Assembly (NCBI GenBank): GCA_009778055.1
Contig: WRKN01000162.1
Location: forward strand, 1-5,886
Reading direction: 5' to 3'
Source of the DNA: Synergistaceae bacterium
GTDB taxonomy: Bacteria; Synergistota; Synergistia; Synergistales; Aminobacteriaceae
DNA length: 5,886 bases
Positions 5,824 to 5,886 of this stretch are shown in pieces. The notes beneath the pieces were generated by a model, which was given only the letters and a program-made list of their open reading frames with translations, was not told the origin of the DNA and made no database searches. A program made the translations under genes and the position numbers. Positions within the stretch are counted from its first letter, which is position 1; the number at the start of each line of letters is the position of its first letter.

Positions 5824-5829
5824 ATTATA
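5824..5829 (-). promoter_or_regulatory. Possible -10 element upstream of the AIR-synthase-like gene
   Basis: The minus strand reads TATAAT, which would place transcription start near 5817 and leave a leader of about 54 nt. No good -35 is found at 16-18 bp. The AT-rich region around it holds short imperfect dyads, including TCAA-TT-TTGA within 5795-5815, and an ACGCCCGGGTGT near-palindrome further upstream. These are possible regulator sites without a recognised family. Confidence 0.35.
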
Positions 5830-5886
5830 AATGATATGCAATTGAACGGGACGCCCGGGTGTAAACAACAACAGGATTATTGTTCC

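Overview
The window is bacterial: Shine-Dalgarno-led genes, GTG starts, tight spacing and overlapping ends. The long minus-strand genes are GC-rich (43 of 60 G+C at 661-720; 41 of 60 at 5581-5640). A small island around the toxin gene is much poorer (22 of 60 at 4561-4620; 24 of 60 at 4681-4740). The phylum cannot be fixed from the sequence. A Ski2-type helicase, a sugar kinase and a HypE-like ATP-binding protein would suit an anaerobic or fermentative bacterium, but that is weak inference.

Layout from left to right. Bases 1-242 are intergenic: a perfect 10-bp hairpin lies behind xylB, and possible regulatory sequence for a gene beyond the left edge follows. Xylulokinase (243-1730, minus) is preceded by a compact Ski2-like SF2 helicase (1784-3355, minus), 53 nt upstream. 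A 112-bp divergent spacer at 3356-3468 holds two overlapping promoters, one per direction. To the right on the plus strand are an unrecognised membrane protein (3469-4173), an antitoxin (4225-4470) and a MazF/PemK-type toxin (4455-4787). The last gene is an AIR-synthase-related (PurM/HypE-like) protein (4777-5763, minus), which runs tail to tail into the toxin gene with an 11-bp overlap. Bases 5764-5886 are its upstream region.

The genes do not form one pathway. Xylulokinase makes xylulose 5-phosphate but has no xylose isomerase or transporter beside it. The helicase, membrane protein and AIR-synthase-like protein have no assignable partners here. The one clear functional unit is the toxin-antitoxin pair, with the classic order (antitoxin first) and a 16-bp overlap.

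The most unusual structure is in the toxin-antitoxin region. The 3' part of the antitoxin gene carries three arms of one 9-base motif (direct, inverted, direct). They can fold into two mutually exclusive RNA hairpins just upstream of the toxin ribosome binding site. A terminator-like hairpin with a T tract for the plus-strand operon is embedded in the 3' end of the opposing AIR-synthase-like gene. No CRISPR array, tRNA, rRNA or insertion sequence was seen.
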